From JAFDVL01 sp043783625 (GTDB lineage: Bacteria > Acidobacteriota > Blastocatellia > RBC074): DNA of 64,000 nt. Made by a program: the position numbers and the translations under genes. The stretch's first letter is position 1. Each line of letters begins with the position of its first letter. A model generated the notes under the pieces. The model made no database searches. It was given only the letters and a program-made list of their open reading frames with translations, and was not told the DNA's origin. Below are positions 53,455 through 63,338 of the stretch, piece by piece. The stretch is taken from the NCBI GenBank assembly GCA_043783625.1, contig JAYVZE010000046.1, forward strand, positions 1 to 64,000, read 5' to 3'.

Positions 53455-54624
53455 ATGCGAACACAAATTGGCATCGTCGGTGCAGGTCCCGCAGGATTGC
53501 TGCTGGCGCATTTGCTGCGCTTGCAGGGGATTGAATCCATCGTCGTCGAAAATCGGAATCGCAGCTATCTTGAAGACCGCGTCCGCGCCGGAGTTTTGGA
53601 ACAGGGAACCGTAGACATCCTCAATGAATCCGGTGTCGGCGAACGATTAAATAAACAAGGCTTAATTCATCACGGCATCGAATTAAGCTTCAATGCCAAA
53701 CGGCATCGCATTGATTTGCATGAATTGACGAACGGTCGCGCGATCACTGTTTACGGGCAACAGGAAGTCGTGAAAGATTTAATCAAAGCGCGATTGGACG
53801 CAAGTGCTCCGTTATTTTTTGAAGTTGAAAAAACGAGCATTCACGATTTAGAAACTGCCCAACCGAAAATTCGTTTTACGAAAGACGGCGAAGCGCAGGA
53901 AATCGTTTGTGATTTTATTGCGGGCTGCGATGGTTTTCACGGCATTTGTCGTCCCAGCATTCCAACCGGAATTCTGAACTTTTATGATCGCGTTTATCCG
54001 TTCGGATGGCTGGGAATTCTGGCGGAATCCAAACTTCCATCAGAAGAATTAATTTATTGTCATCACGAACGCGGCTTTGCCTTATTTAGTATGCGGACGC
54101 CGGAAATCACGCGGCTTTATTTGCAATGCGAACCCGACGAAGACATTGCGAATTGGGGCGATGATCGCATTTGGGCGGAACTTGAATTACGTTTAGGCGC
54201 GAGTGATTTAATTTTGAAAGAAGGACGGATTTTGAACAAAGGCGTGACGCCGATGCGCAGCTTTGTCACGGAGCCGATGCGATACGGCAATTTATTTTTA
54301 GCCGGAGACGCCGCACACATCGTCCCGCCCACTGGTGCGAAGGGAATGAATTTAGCGATGGCGGACATTCGTGTTTTGTCACAGGCGTTCACGGATTATT
54401 ATCAGTCAGGCAAAAATAATTTGCTCGAAACGTATTCCGAAACCTGTCTGCGCCGCATCTGGCGAGCCGAGCATTTTTCGTGGTGGATGACTTCTTTGAT
54501 GCATCGCTTTCCTGAGACAAATCCGTTTCAGCAAAAGATGCAATTGGCAGAATTGGAATACGTGGTCAGCTCACGCGCCGCCGCGACCGCATTGGCTGAA
54601 AATTATGTCGGCTTACCGTTCTGA
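53455..54624 (+). CDS. pobA: 4-hydroxybenzoate 3-monooxygenase (PobA)
   Basis: The 389-residue flavin monooxygenase has FAD motif GIVGAGPAGLL (6-16), DG motif AGCDGFHG and GDAAHIVPPTGAKGMNLA. Length and order match PobA. ATG 53455 is chosen; the TTG at 53446 is unlikely. It converts 4-hydroxybenzoate with NADPH and oxygen to protocatechuate. The next step (protocatechuate dioxygenase) is not in this window. It is preceded by a double-hairpin repeat and followed by a transporter gene. Confidence 0.95.
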   Translation: MRTQIGIVGAGPAGLLLAHLLRLQGIESIVVENRNRSYLEDRVRAGVLEQGTVDILNESGVGERLNKQGLIHHGIELSFNAKRHRIDLHELTNGRAITVYGQQEVVKDLIKARLDASAPLFFEVEKTSIHDLETAQPKIRFTKDGEAQEIVCDFIAGCDGFHGICRPSIPTGILNFYDRVYPFGWLGILAESKLPSEELIYCHHERGFALFSMRTPEITRLYLQCEPDEDIANWGDDRIWAELELRLGASDLILKEGRILNKGVTPMRSFVTEPMRYGNLFLAGDAAHIVPPTGAKGMNLAMADIRVLSQAFTDYYQSGKNNLLETYSETCLRRIWRAEHFSWWMTSLMHRFPETNPFQQKMQLAELEYVVSSRAAATALAENYVGLPF

Positions 54625-54682
54625 GTACAGGAACATTAGATTAAGGAAAGAGATTCTGAAATCTATCGGTTAGCTATTTTCC

Positions 54683-54833
54683 AATAGCCCAGCCGTTCAC
54701 GGCTGGGTAGGTAAGGAAGAATTTTTAAAGGGCGGTTCACCGTCCTTGTCTCCTGGCTTAAGCCCTTGCCAAGCCCGATAAATCGGGCTGCGGTAGTTAT
54801 GCGAAAACTACCCAGCCGTAAACGACTGGGCTA
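54683..54833. repeat. Composite palindromic repeat, CAGCCCG family, second copy
   Basis: AATAGCCCAGCCGTTCACGG pairs with CCGTAAACGACTGGGCTA, with mismatches. The middle has AGCCCGATAAATCGGGCT, identical to the core in the copy at 52391. Confidence 0.75.
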
Positions 54834-54864
54834 CTAAAAAAATATAGAAATCGCAGGAATAAAA

Positions 54865-56148
54865 ATGACCCCTGAAAACAAATCCGAAAATTCAAATCTG
54901 AAATATGCCTGGTACGTCGCCATCGTCCTGATGCTGTGCAATACGTTGTCCTTTATTGATCGGCAAATCCTGGCGTTGCTGGTGACGCCGATCAAGCTGG
55001 AACTGGGCATCAGTGACAGCTCCATGGGATTATTGCATGGGCTGGCATTTGGAATTTTCTATACCGTGCTGGGGATGCCGATGGGACGCATTGTAGACCG
55101 TGGCAATCGGCGTAATCTCGTTGCAGCAGGAATTTTTTTCTGGAGTCTGGCGACCGCCGCGTGTTCGTTGACCGGCAGGTTTAGCACATTGTTTCTGGCG
55201 CGGATGGGTGTTGGTGTTGGCGAGGCAACGCTTTCTCCTTCGGCTTTCTCGCTGCTTTCCGATTACTTCCCGAAAGAAAAACTAGGGCGGGCGTTGAGCG
55301 TTTTTTCAATGGGAGTATTTTTCGGCTCCGGTCTGGCTCTGATCGTGGGTGGAATGATTATTCAGCATGTCGGATCGTGGCGCACAACATTTTTAATTGT
55401 CGGTGCGCCGGGCTTGATCGCCGCTTTGTTGATGTTCACGATTAAAGAACCGATCCGAAAAAATTTGTTGGGTGAAAAAGATTCCAAGCTGAGCATTGCG
55501 GAAGTTTTCGCGCAGGTGAAACTGCGCTGGCAATCAGTCGCGGGAATTTGTCTCGCGTTTGCGTTTCAAGCGATGTGCAATTACGCGCAACAAGCGTGGC
55601 TCGCAACTTATTTTATCCGCGTCCACGGATGGAAGCCAACAGAAACAGGGTTTATGCTCGGAATAATTACGTTAATTACGGGATTGCTTGGAGCCTTCTC
55701 TGGCGGCATTCTTTGCGATTTCTGGCAGAAGCGAGGCAAAACAGATGCGCCCTTGCGCGTCGGCGTACTTGCGACTTCCTGCGCCGGAGTTTTCTTTTGT
55801 CTGGCAATGGCTATGAATGTTTTAAATTGGAAAATCGCTTTGCTCGTCCCGGCATATTTCTTTCTGGCGATGCCGATTGGCAGTTCGTACGCGGCGTTGC
55901 AACTGATCCTGCCCAATCAGGTACGCGGACAGGTCGGCGCGTTGCAGGTCTTCACCCTGAATTTATTCGGATTAATTTTGGGTCCTTATTTACCGGGATT
56001 TTTCAATGATTTCTTGTTCAATGATCCGAAGATGGTCGGCACTTCGCTGGCGATCACAGTTGGGGCGGCTTCACTGATTTCAGCAATTCTGTTTCGACTC
56101 ACTTATAAATCCTACCGCAAGCATTATGCTATGATGCACGTTTCTTAG
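54865..56148 (+). CDS. MFS transporter, spinster-like
   Basis: The 427-residue protein has twelve predicted helices. Typical MFS loop motifs are FYTVLGMPMGRIVDRGNRR (loop 2-3), RMGVGVGEATLSPSAFSLLSDYFP and GSWRTTFLIVGAPGLIAALL. The YVAIVLMLCNTLSFIDRQIL start is that of spinster-type MFS members. Next to pobA it probably imports or exports an aromatic acid. Confidence 0.9.
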   Translation: MTPENKSENSNLKYAWYVAIVLMLCNTLSFIDRQILALLVTPIKLELGISDSSMGLLHGLAFGIFYTVLGMPMGRIVDRGNRRNLVAAGIFFWSLATAACSLTGRFSTLFLARMGVGVGEATLSPSAFSLLSDYFPKEKLGRALSVFSMGVFFGSGLALIVGGMIIQHVGSWRTTFLIVGAPGLIAALLMFTIKEPIRKNLLGEKDSKLSIAEVFAQVKLRWQSVAGICLAFAFQAMCNYAQQAWLATYFIRVHGWKPTETGFMLGIITLITGLLGAFSGGILCDFWQKRGKTDAPLRVGVLATSCAGVFFCLAMAMNVLNWKIALLVPAYFFLAMPIGSSYAALQLILPNQVRGQVGALQVFTLNLFGLILGPYLPGFFNDFLFNDPKMVGTSLAITVGAASLISAILFRLTYKSYRKHYAMMHVS

Positions 56149-56156
56149 GTCAGTTT

Positions 56157-56251
56157 GGTGCGCCAGCATCCTGCTGGCTACAGCGCAAACAACTAAATAT
56201 CGCCACCAGGATGGTGGCGCACCAAGCTTGCCGGCAGGATGCTGGCGTACC
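56157..56251. repeat. Three REP copies upstream of hsdM
   Basis: Units: 56157-56179 (core GCCAGCATCCTGCTGGC), 56201-56223 (variant core GCCACCAGGATGGTGGC, inverted) and 56229-56251 (inverted, one mismatch). They end 6 bases before the hsdM ATG at 56257. Confidence 0.85.
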
Positions 56252-56256
56252 AAATT

Positions 56257-57734
56257 ATGATTACCGGAGAATTGAAATCACAAGTTGACCGTCTGTGGGA
56301 TGCGATTTATTCAGGGGGGATTTCAAACCCGCTGGAAGTCATCGAACAAATCACGTACCTGCTTTTTATCAAGCGGCTGGATGATCTGCACATCGCACAA
56401 GAGAAAAAAGCCAATCGTTTACATCGTCCCTTGAACAGCCCGTTTTTAATCCTGAACAGGAAAATTTGCGCTGGTCGCGCTTCAAGCATGAAGCTCCGGC
56501 GGAGATGTACCGGCTCATTGCCGAAAAGGTTTTTCCGTTCATTAAAGAACTGCAAAGCGAGCGCGAAGATTCGACCTATTCCCATCACATGCGGGATGCG
56601 CGGTTTACGATTCCGACTCCGGCTTTGCTGGCGAAGTCGATGGATATGATTGACCTCATCCCGATGGAAGAGCGGGACACGAAAGGCGATTTGTATGAAT
56701 ATATGCTCGGCAAGATTGCTTCCGCCGGACAGAACGGGCAATTCCGTACGCCGCGCCATATTATTCAAATGATGGTCGAGATGATCGCGCCGCAACCGAC
56801 GGATATTATTTGTGATCCGGCGTGCGGGACGGGTGGCTTTCTCGTGACGACCAGCGAATATGTCCGAACTCATCATCCACAGGTTTTTACGGATGACAAG
56901 CTGCGTCATCATTTCAATGAACGGATGTTCAATGGCTTCGATTTTGATGCAACGATGCTGCGTATTGGCAGTATGAATATGCTGTTGCACGGGATCGAAA
57001 ACCCGAACATCCGCTACAAAGATTCGCTGTCGGAAGACCACGCCGGAGACGAAGAGGCCTACACTGTTATTCTTGCCAATCCGCCGTTTGCCGGGTCGCT
57101 GGATTATGAAAGCTGCGCGAAAGATTTGCAGCAAATTGTCAAAACGAAAAAGACGGAATTGCTGTTCATCGCCCTGTTTTTACGGCTTCTGAAAATCGGC
57201 GGCAGAGCGGCGGTCATCGTCCCTGACGGCGTCTTATTCGGTTCCTCGAACGCGCATAAAACGTTGCGGCAATCGCTGGTTGAAGAGCATAAATTAGACG
57301 GCATTGTTTCGATGCCTTCCGGTGTGTTCAAGCCTTACGCCGGAGTCTCGACCGCGATTTTACTGTTCACCAAAACCAACAGCGGCGGCACAGATGATGT
57401 CTGGTTTTACGATATGAAAGCCGATGGCTTTTCACTGGACGACAAGCGCAACGAGCTTGACCACGCCAGACACGAAACCGACAATATTGCGGATATTCTG
57501 ACCCGCTGGAAAAATCGCACGGCAGAAAAAACGAGACCGCGTACGGCGCAATCCTTCACTGTTCCGAAGGCTGATATTGCCGCCAACGGCTACGATCTGA
57601 GCATTAATCGTTACAAGGAAGTTGTGTATGAACAGGTGCAGCTTGCCGCGCCCAAAGTCATTCTGGCAGAATTGAAAAAGCTGGAGCAGGAAATTCAAAA
57701 TGAGATGGCGGAATTAGCGGCGATGCTGGGATGA
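56257..57734 (+). CDS. hsdM: Type I R-M DNA methyltransferase HsdM, frameshifted near 56433
   Basis: The N-terminal helical domain (ITGELKSQVDRLWDAIYSGG ... LIKRLDDLH-like segment) reads from ATG 56257 to about residue 59. The rest (from FNPEQENLRWSRFK) continues in another frame to 57734. Restoring one G in TTG|AAC at 56433 gives the family reading PLEQPVF and joins them. The catalytic domain has the AdoMet motif DPACGTGGFL and the NPPF motif (ANPPFAGSLDY) for adenine N6-methylation. If real, the break removes the domain needed for HsdS contact. It could also be a sequencing error, since hsdS downstream is intact. Confidence 0.88.
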
Positions 57735-57757
57735 TGGGTGTGGCGTACCAATTAGTT

Positions 57758-57805
57758 GGTGTGCCAGCATCCTGCTGGCACCTGCCACCAGGATGGTGGC
57801 GCACC
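57758..57805. repeat. REP pair between hsdM and hsdS
   Basis: 57758-57780 carries GCCAGCATCCTGCTGGC and 57784-57805 carries GCCACCAGGATGGTGGC in inverted orientation, 3 bases apart. Confidence 0.85.
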
Positions 57806-57858
57806 AGTGGCGCAGCGATCAAAGAGAATGATTTTATGATTCAGATAGGGATGACTGA

Positions 57859-59007
57859 ATGGGAGACGATGCTGTGATTAAAGTTATGCTTAAAGACCTC
57901 ATTCGTGTTCACTACGGAAAGGCACTCAAGTCGGAAGAAAGGCAAGAATCAGGCTTGTCTAGTGTCTATGGTTCCAGCGGAAAAATTGGCAATCATTCAA
58001 ATTCCTTATTCAGTTTTCCAAGCATAATTATTGGGAGAAAAGGTTCTGTCGGCGCGATAACATTCGTTCCTGAAGGTGGTTGGGTAATTGACACTGCTTT
58101 TTACGTTGAAATTTTTGATACCAAAAAAACAGACCTTCGGTATCTCTACTATGCTCTCAAAGATGCAAATCTTGCGAAGCATACGATCACAACATCAATT
58201 CCTGGAATCAATAGGGACGACATCTATAGAACTGTAATCCCACTCCCGCCACTGCCCGAACAGCGTCGTATCGCGGCGATTCTTGACAAGGCGGACGCGC
58301 TACGCGAGAAGCGGCGGCAGTCCATCGCCACGCTGGATGCGCTGTTGCAGTCCGTGTTTATTGACATGTTCGGCGATCCGGTGACGAATCCGATGGGGTG
58401 GGAAGTCAAAAAACTTTCATCCTTCGTTGAGGAATTCAGATATGGAACATCGAATAAGTCTGAAAGCATTGGTAAGCCTACGCTTCGCATTCCAAATGTA
58501 GTTGGACAGAAAATTGATTTGGATGATCTGAAATATGTTCCTGTATCTTCGGATGAGTTTGAAAGGCTGAAGTTAGTTGATGGTGATTTACTTTTTGTCC
58601 GAACAAATGGAAACCCTGATAATGTTGGGCGTAGTGCTGTTTTTGACAGCAAGTCAATTGAGGCGGTTGGTTATCAAGCAGATGAATTTATCTATGCGTC
58701 ATACTTGATTCGGGCACGGCTCGACAAGAATCAAGTTGAGGCTATCTTTCTCCAACACTTTCTGAATACTGCTCAAGGTCAGAGGGAATTACGTTCTCGT
58801 TGTCGAACATCGGCAGGGCAATACAACATTAATACCGAATCTCTTGGAGCAATCACTGCACTTGCTCCACCGTTGCAATTACAACATGAGTTCATACGAC
58901 GAGTGATCAAAATAAGAAGTCTCGAACGCAATTTATTGAAAGATGCAAAGCGAAGTGAGGCACTTTTTCAATCGCTGCAACAACGCGCCTTCACAGGGGA
59001 ACTCTAG
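57859..59007 (+). CDS. hsdS: Type I R-M specificity subunit HsdS
   Basis: The 382-residue protein has two target-recognition domains. The first (1-130, VYGSSGKIGNHSNSLFSFPSIIIGRKGSVG) is followed by a conserved helix spacer (LPPLPEQRRIAAILDKADALREKRRQSIATLDALLQSVF). The second TRD (about 185-340, GTSNKSESIGKPTLRIPNVVG) is followed by a final helix (ALFQSLQQRAFTGEL). The two domains read the two halves of a bipartite target. The sequence is complete with no frameshift. Start codon choice is uncertain: no strong ribosome site, and the alternative M10 (MLKDLIRVHYG) is possible. It is AT-richer than hsdM, as is common for exchanged specificity genes. Confidence 0.9.
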   Translation: MGDDAVIKVMLKDLIRVHYGKALKSEERQESGLSSVYGSSGKIGNHSNSLFSFPSIIIGRKGSVGAITFVPEGGWVIDTAFYVEIFDTKKTDLRYLYYALKDANLAKHTITTSIPGINRDDIYRTVIPLPPLPEQRRIAAILDKADALREKRRQSIATLDALLQSVFIDMFGDPVTNPMGWEVKKLSSFVEEFRYGTSNKSESIGKPTLRIPNVVGQKIDLDDLKYVPVSSDEFERLKLVDGDLLFVRTNGNPDNVGRSAVFDSKSIEAVGYQADEFIYASYLIRARLDKNQVEAIFLQHFLNTAQGQRELRSRCRTSAGQYNINTESLGAITALAPPLQLQHEFIRRVIKIRSLERNLLKDAKRSEALFQSLQQRAFTGEL

Positions 59008-59009
59008 TC

Positions 59010-59174
59010 GGTGCGCCAGCATCCTGCTGGCTGCCTTGCTCTGCCACTAGGATGGTGGCGCACCAGTTAGTTGGTATGCCAGCATCCTGCTGGCATTTTG
59101 GGGGAGGGGACTATAATTATAAAGCCACCAGGATGCTGGCGTACCAGAAGCAGCCAGCAGGATGCTGGCACACC
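59010..59174. repeat. Five REP copies between hsdS and the RAYT gene
   Basis: Copies at 59010-59032, 59043-59064, 59073-59095, 59124-59145 and 59153-59174 alternate in orientation, with cores GCCAGCATCCTGCTGGC, GCCACTAGGATGGTGGC and GCCACCAGGATGCTGGC. The cluster starts 3 bases after the hsdS stop. Confidence 0.9.
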
Positions 59175-59184
59175 AGTTAGACCA

Positions 59185-59820
59185 ATGAGGATGAATCAGC
59201 AAAAGTATACAGTACTGACAAAGGCGGAGGCATTTCGGCGAGGGATGCCGGGATGGAGTTCGCGCGGGTATTTACCGCATTATCACGCGGCGGGGAAAAT
59301 GCAGCATGTGACGTTTCGGTTGGCGGATTCGCTGCCGTTAGAGGTGGTGGAAAAGTGGCAGGAGGATTTGCGCATCCTACCGGAATCAGAAGCGAAAAAA
59401 GAAAAATATAAGCTCGTTGAAAAATATCTGGATGCCGGACACGGCAGTTGTTGGATGAACGACCCGCACGTCGCGGTTATCGTCCAGGATGCGTTGTTGC
59501 ACTTTGAGGGAGAACGGTATGAATTAGAGGCGTGGTGCGTGATGCCGAATCATGTGCATGCGTTATTCACTCCGCTGGAAGAATGGACGTGGCAGAGCAT
59601 TCTGCATTCATGGCAATCGTTCACGGCACTACACTGCAATCGGCTGCTGGAACAGACAGGGCAATTCTGGCAGCGTGAGCCATTTGATCGCTTCATCCGT
59701 GACGAACACCATTTTCAGGCGGTCGTGCGTTACATTGAAAATAATCCGGTGAAAGCGGGACTGTGCGAGAAACCGGAAGATTGGGAATGGAGTAGTGCGC
59801 GAGTTCGTGCGAAAATTTAG
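59185..59820 (+). CDS. REP-associated tyrosine transposase (RAYT)
   Basis: The 211-residue Y1/HUH-type protein (starts at 59185 or 59191) has the HUH motif in WCVMPNHVHALFTP (His-x-His). The catalytic-tyrosine-type segment VVRYIENNPVKAGL follows WQREPFDRFIRDEHHF. This is the single-copy RAYT class that acts on REP palindromes. Flanking gaps hold many REP copies matching those elsewhere in the window. It lies in the same orientation between hsdS and hsdR, interrupting the usual hsd order. It probably arose as a passenger with its repeats. Confidence 0.88.
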   Translation: MRMNQQKYTVLTKAEAFRRGMPGWSSRGYLPHYHAAGKMQHVTFRLADSLPLEVVEKWQEDLRILPESEAKKEKYKLVEKYLDAGHGSCWMNDPHVAVIVQDALLHFEGERYELEAWCVMPNHVHALFTPLEEWTWQSILHSWQSFTALHCNRLLEQTGQFWQREPFDRFIRDEHHFQAVVRYIENNPVKAGLCEKPEDWEWSSARVRAKI

Positions 59821-59829
59821 CTTAGAATT

Positions 59830-59947
59830 GGTACGCCAGCATCCTGCTGGCTGTGTTTAATTTGCCAGCAAGATGCTGGTGCACCAGAAAAACAGCCAGC
59901 AGGATGCTGGCAGACCAGAAGAAATGCCAGCAGGATGCTGGCGTACC
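59830..59947. repeat. Four REP copies between the RAYT gene and hsdR
   Basis: Copies at 59830-59852 (direct), 59863-59885, 59895-59916 and 59925-59947 (the last three inverted). Core GCCAGCAGGATGCTGGC with one or two changes. They end 15 bases before the hsdR ATG. Confidence 0.9.
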
Positions 59948-59962
59948 GACACGGGGGGGAAT

Positions 59963-62900
59963 ATGTCCAATTTTGTCTTCCTCAAAACTGAATGGACAGA
60001 GCTTTACGCTTCGGCTCGCCAGGCGGAAAATCTGATTCGTAATGATGCGCGGTCAAGCTGCTTTTATGCGCGGCGGACGCTGGAACTGGCGATTGAATGG
60101 TTGTACCAGCACGATGGTGCGCTCCAGCGTCCGTACGACAATAATCTCAGTGCCTTAATTTACGAACCATCCTTCAAAAATAATCTCTCTGGTGATTTGT
60201 TCCTCAAGGTCAAGAACATCAAGGATGACGGCAACCTCGCCGTTCATGGTCGCAAATCCATGACGGAACGCGACGCGCTGCGAACGGCCAAAGAACTGTT
60301 TCATTTTTTGTACTGGATCGCACGAACGTATACGCGCACGGCTGTCAAAAATTATGATGGGCTTAATTTCGACGAAGCCAAAGTTCCGCCGCAGGTGACG
60401 ACAATCGTGAAGCAGACGGTTCAGCATCTGAAAAAACTGGAAGAAGAAATCCGTCAGAAAAATGCCGAGCTGGCAAAAATATCGTTGGCGCAGGCGGATA
60501 CGGATACGCAAATTGAGCAGCTCAAAAAAGAGATTGCCGAAGCGAAAAAGAAAAACGAAGCGGTTCCCGATACGCACGATTATTCAGAAGCGGAAACGCG
60601 GCTGCATCGCATTGACGGGTTGCTGCGCGAAGCGGGCTGGGCTTTGGATAAATCCGAAGACCGGGAATTTGAAGTGACGGGGATGCCCAATGAAAAAGGC
60701 CTCGGCTACGCGGATTATGTGTTGTGGGGCGATAACGGAAAACCGCTGGCAGTGGTGGAGGCGAAGCGGACTTCAAAAGACCCGCGCATCGGGCAGCAAC
60801 AGGCAAAACTGTATGCGGATTGTCTGGAAAAAATGACGGGGCAGCGACCGCTGATTTTTTATACCAACGGCTATCAGACGTGGCTCTGGGATGACCTGAA
60901 TTATCCGCCGCGTGAAGTGCAGGGTTTTTACAAAAAAGATGAGCTTGAACTGTTGATTCAGCGGCGTCTTTCGCGCCGGGAATTAGCGGGGGGAAGCGGT
61001 CAATGAAGCGATTGTGGAGCGGTATTATCAAATCGAAGCCATCACGCGCGTCGCTGAACATTTTGGCACTCAGCAACGCAAATCGCTGATCGTGATGGCG
61101 ACTGGAGCGGGGAAGACGCGCACTGTGATTGCGCTCTGCGAATTGCTGCAACGCTGCAACTGGATCAAGCGCGTCCTGTTTCTGGCGGATCGCGTTGCCC
61201 TCGTCAAACAGGCGACGAACGCTTTCAAAAAACATTTACCGGATTCAAGTCCGGTCAATCTTGTGACGGAACGAATGGCGACCGGCAGCCGCGTGTATGC
61301 CTGCACCTATCCCACCATGATGGGGCTGATTAATGAAAAAGACGACGGAGTCAGCCGCTTTGGTATTGGACATTTCGATCTCATTGTCATTGATGAAGCG
61401 CACCGTTCTATTTATCAAAAATATCGGGCGATCTTCGGTTATTTTGATTCGCTGCTGATCGGTTTGACGGCGACGCCAAAAGATGAAGTTGACCGGAATA
61501 CCTACTCACTTTTTGATTTGGAAAAAGGTGCGCCAACTTCGTCGTATGAATTGACGCAAGCGGTGACAGATGGCTTTCTCGTGCCGCCGAAGCCGATTGA
61601 AGTTCCCTTGAAATTTGTCGAGCAAGGCATCCGGTATGATGAATTGACGGAGGAAGAAAAAGAACAATGGGAAGCGGTGGATTGGGACGAAGAAGGACAA
61701 GTCCCGGAATCGGTTGAAGCGGCGGCACTGAATAAATGGTTCTTCAACGAAGATACGGTTGATAAAGCACTGGCGACGCTGATGCAGCGCGGTCAAAAAG
61801 TTGCTGGCGGGGATGTGCTGGGCAAGACCATTATCTTTGCCAAAAATCACGCGCACGCGGTGTTTATTCAGGAACGCTTTGATAAAAATTATCCGCATTA
61901 CAAAGGCACGTTTGCGCGGGTGATTGATAATTATGAAGCCTACGCCGAAAGCATTCTGGATGATTTCTCGAACGTAGATAAGCGTCCGCAAATTGCGATT
62001 TCCGTAGACATGCTCGACACGGGCATTGACATCCCGGAAGCGGTGAATCTGATGTTCTTCAAGATCGTCCGCTCGAAAACGAAGTTTTTTCAGATGGTCG
62101 GGCGCGGGACGCGGCTGCGGCCTGATTTGTTCGGCCCCGGTGATGATAAGCAATTTTTTTACATTTTTGATTGCTGCCGGAATCTCGAATTCTTTAGTCA
62201 AAACGCGAAAGGTGTTGAAGGGAACAGTCAGGATTCGCTCAGTACAAAGATTTTCAAAACACGTCTGGAACTGCTTGAAAGCTTTCGCCGGATGACGAGC
62301 GATGATGAAGGAATAAAGGAACTGGATCGGGATATTTCCGGTACGCTCCGCAATGAAGTCGCGGCAATGAATACGGATAATTTTGTGGTTCGTCCGCATC
62401 GGCAACAGGTTGAAAAATACCGCGAAGAAGCGGCGTGGGAAACATTAGACGCCGAAGAATTTTCTGAAATTGAACATATCCTGGCGGGGCTTCCGAACGA
62501 ATTGGAACCGGAAGACGAAACTGCCAAACGGTTTGATTTGTTGTTGCTGAAACTGCAACTGTCATTGCTTCAGATTGACATGTCCTATAATCGCCTATGT
62601 GGACAAGTGAAAGAAATTGCCCATCGGTTGGAAGAAAAACAAAGTGTGCCGATGGTCAGAGCACAGCTTGAGCTGATTCTGGATTTGCAACAGGATGAAT
62701 ATTGGGCGGACATTACGTTGCCGATTCTGGAAGAGGTGCGGCGACGGTTGCGCGATTTAGTGAAATTCATTGATCGCAAGCAGCGAAAAATCGTGTACAC
62801 GGATTTTGAAGATGAATTGGGAGAACTGCGGGAAGTGGAATTCAGCGGGCTGACTTTATCCGCTGACCGCGCACAGTACCAGAAAAAAGTAACTCATTTT

Positions 62901-63338
62901 CTGAAGGCACATGAAAACCATCTGGTGCTTCACAAACTCAAACGGAATTTGACGATTACTGCCAGCGACATCGCAGAAATTGAGCGCATCTTTTTTGAGT
63001 CCGGCGAAATTGGAACCAGAGAAGATTTTGAAAAAGCGTACGGTCAACAGGAACATCTCGGATTGTTCATCCGCAAGCTGGTCGGGCTGGATCGGGAAGC
63101 TGCCAAAGAAGCTTTTGGCGAATACTTGTCGCACAAATTGCTCAGCGCGAATCAGATTCGCTTCATTGATCAGATGATTGATTACCTGACACAGAATGGC
63201 GTGATGGATGCAGGGATACTTTACGCGCCACCATTCACCGATTTTAGTCCATCAGGATTAGATGGCGTTTTCAATGATACTGACGCGACTCGAATCGTCT
63301 CAATTTTAGAGATGATTCGGGAAAATGCAGCGGCGTGA
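59963..63338 (+). CDS. hsdR: Type I restriction subunit HsdR, frameshifted near 60990
   Basis: ATG 59963 follows GGGGGGA. Part one (59963-61006) has a DUF4145-like helical region (FYARRTLELAIEWLYQHD), a coiled coil (about 145-210) and the nuclease core (YADYVLWGDNGKPLAVVEAKR, with D and E-x-K). Part two (61014-63338) has the helicase motor: MATGAGKTRT, VIDEAHRS, LTATPKDEVDRN and MVGRGTRLRPD, then a C-terminal domain. The parts join by removing one G from the six-G run at 60988-60993, which restores VNEAIVERYYQIEAI. The run is a possible slippage site. If real, the nuclease is separated from the motor, so restriction would be off. Confidence 0.9.

Noticed and set aside
59071..59184. N-terminal extension of the RAYT gene
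   Set aside because: These codons are REP repeat sequence; family similarity begins at MRMNQQKYTVL.
56157..59947. REP clusters considered as a CRISPR array
   Set aside because: Units are palindromic, in alternating orientation, irregularly spaced and between genes; no uniform spacers and no cas genes.
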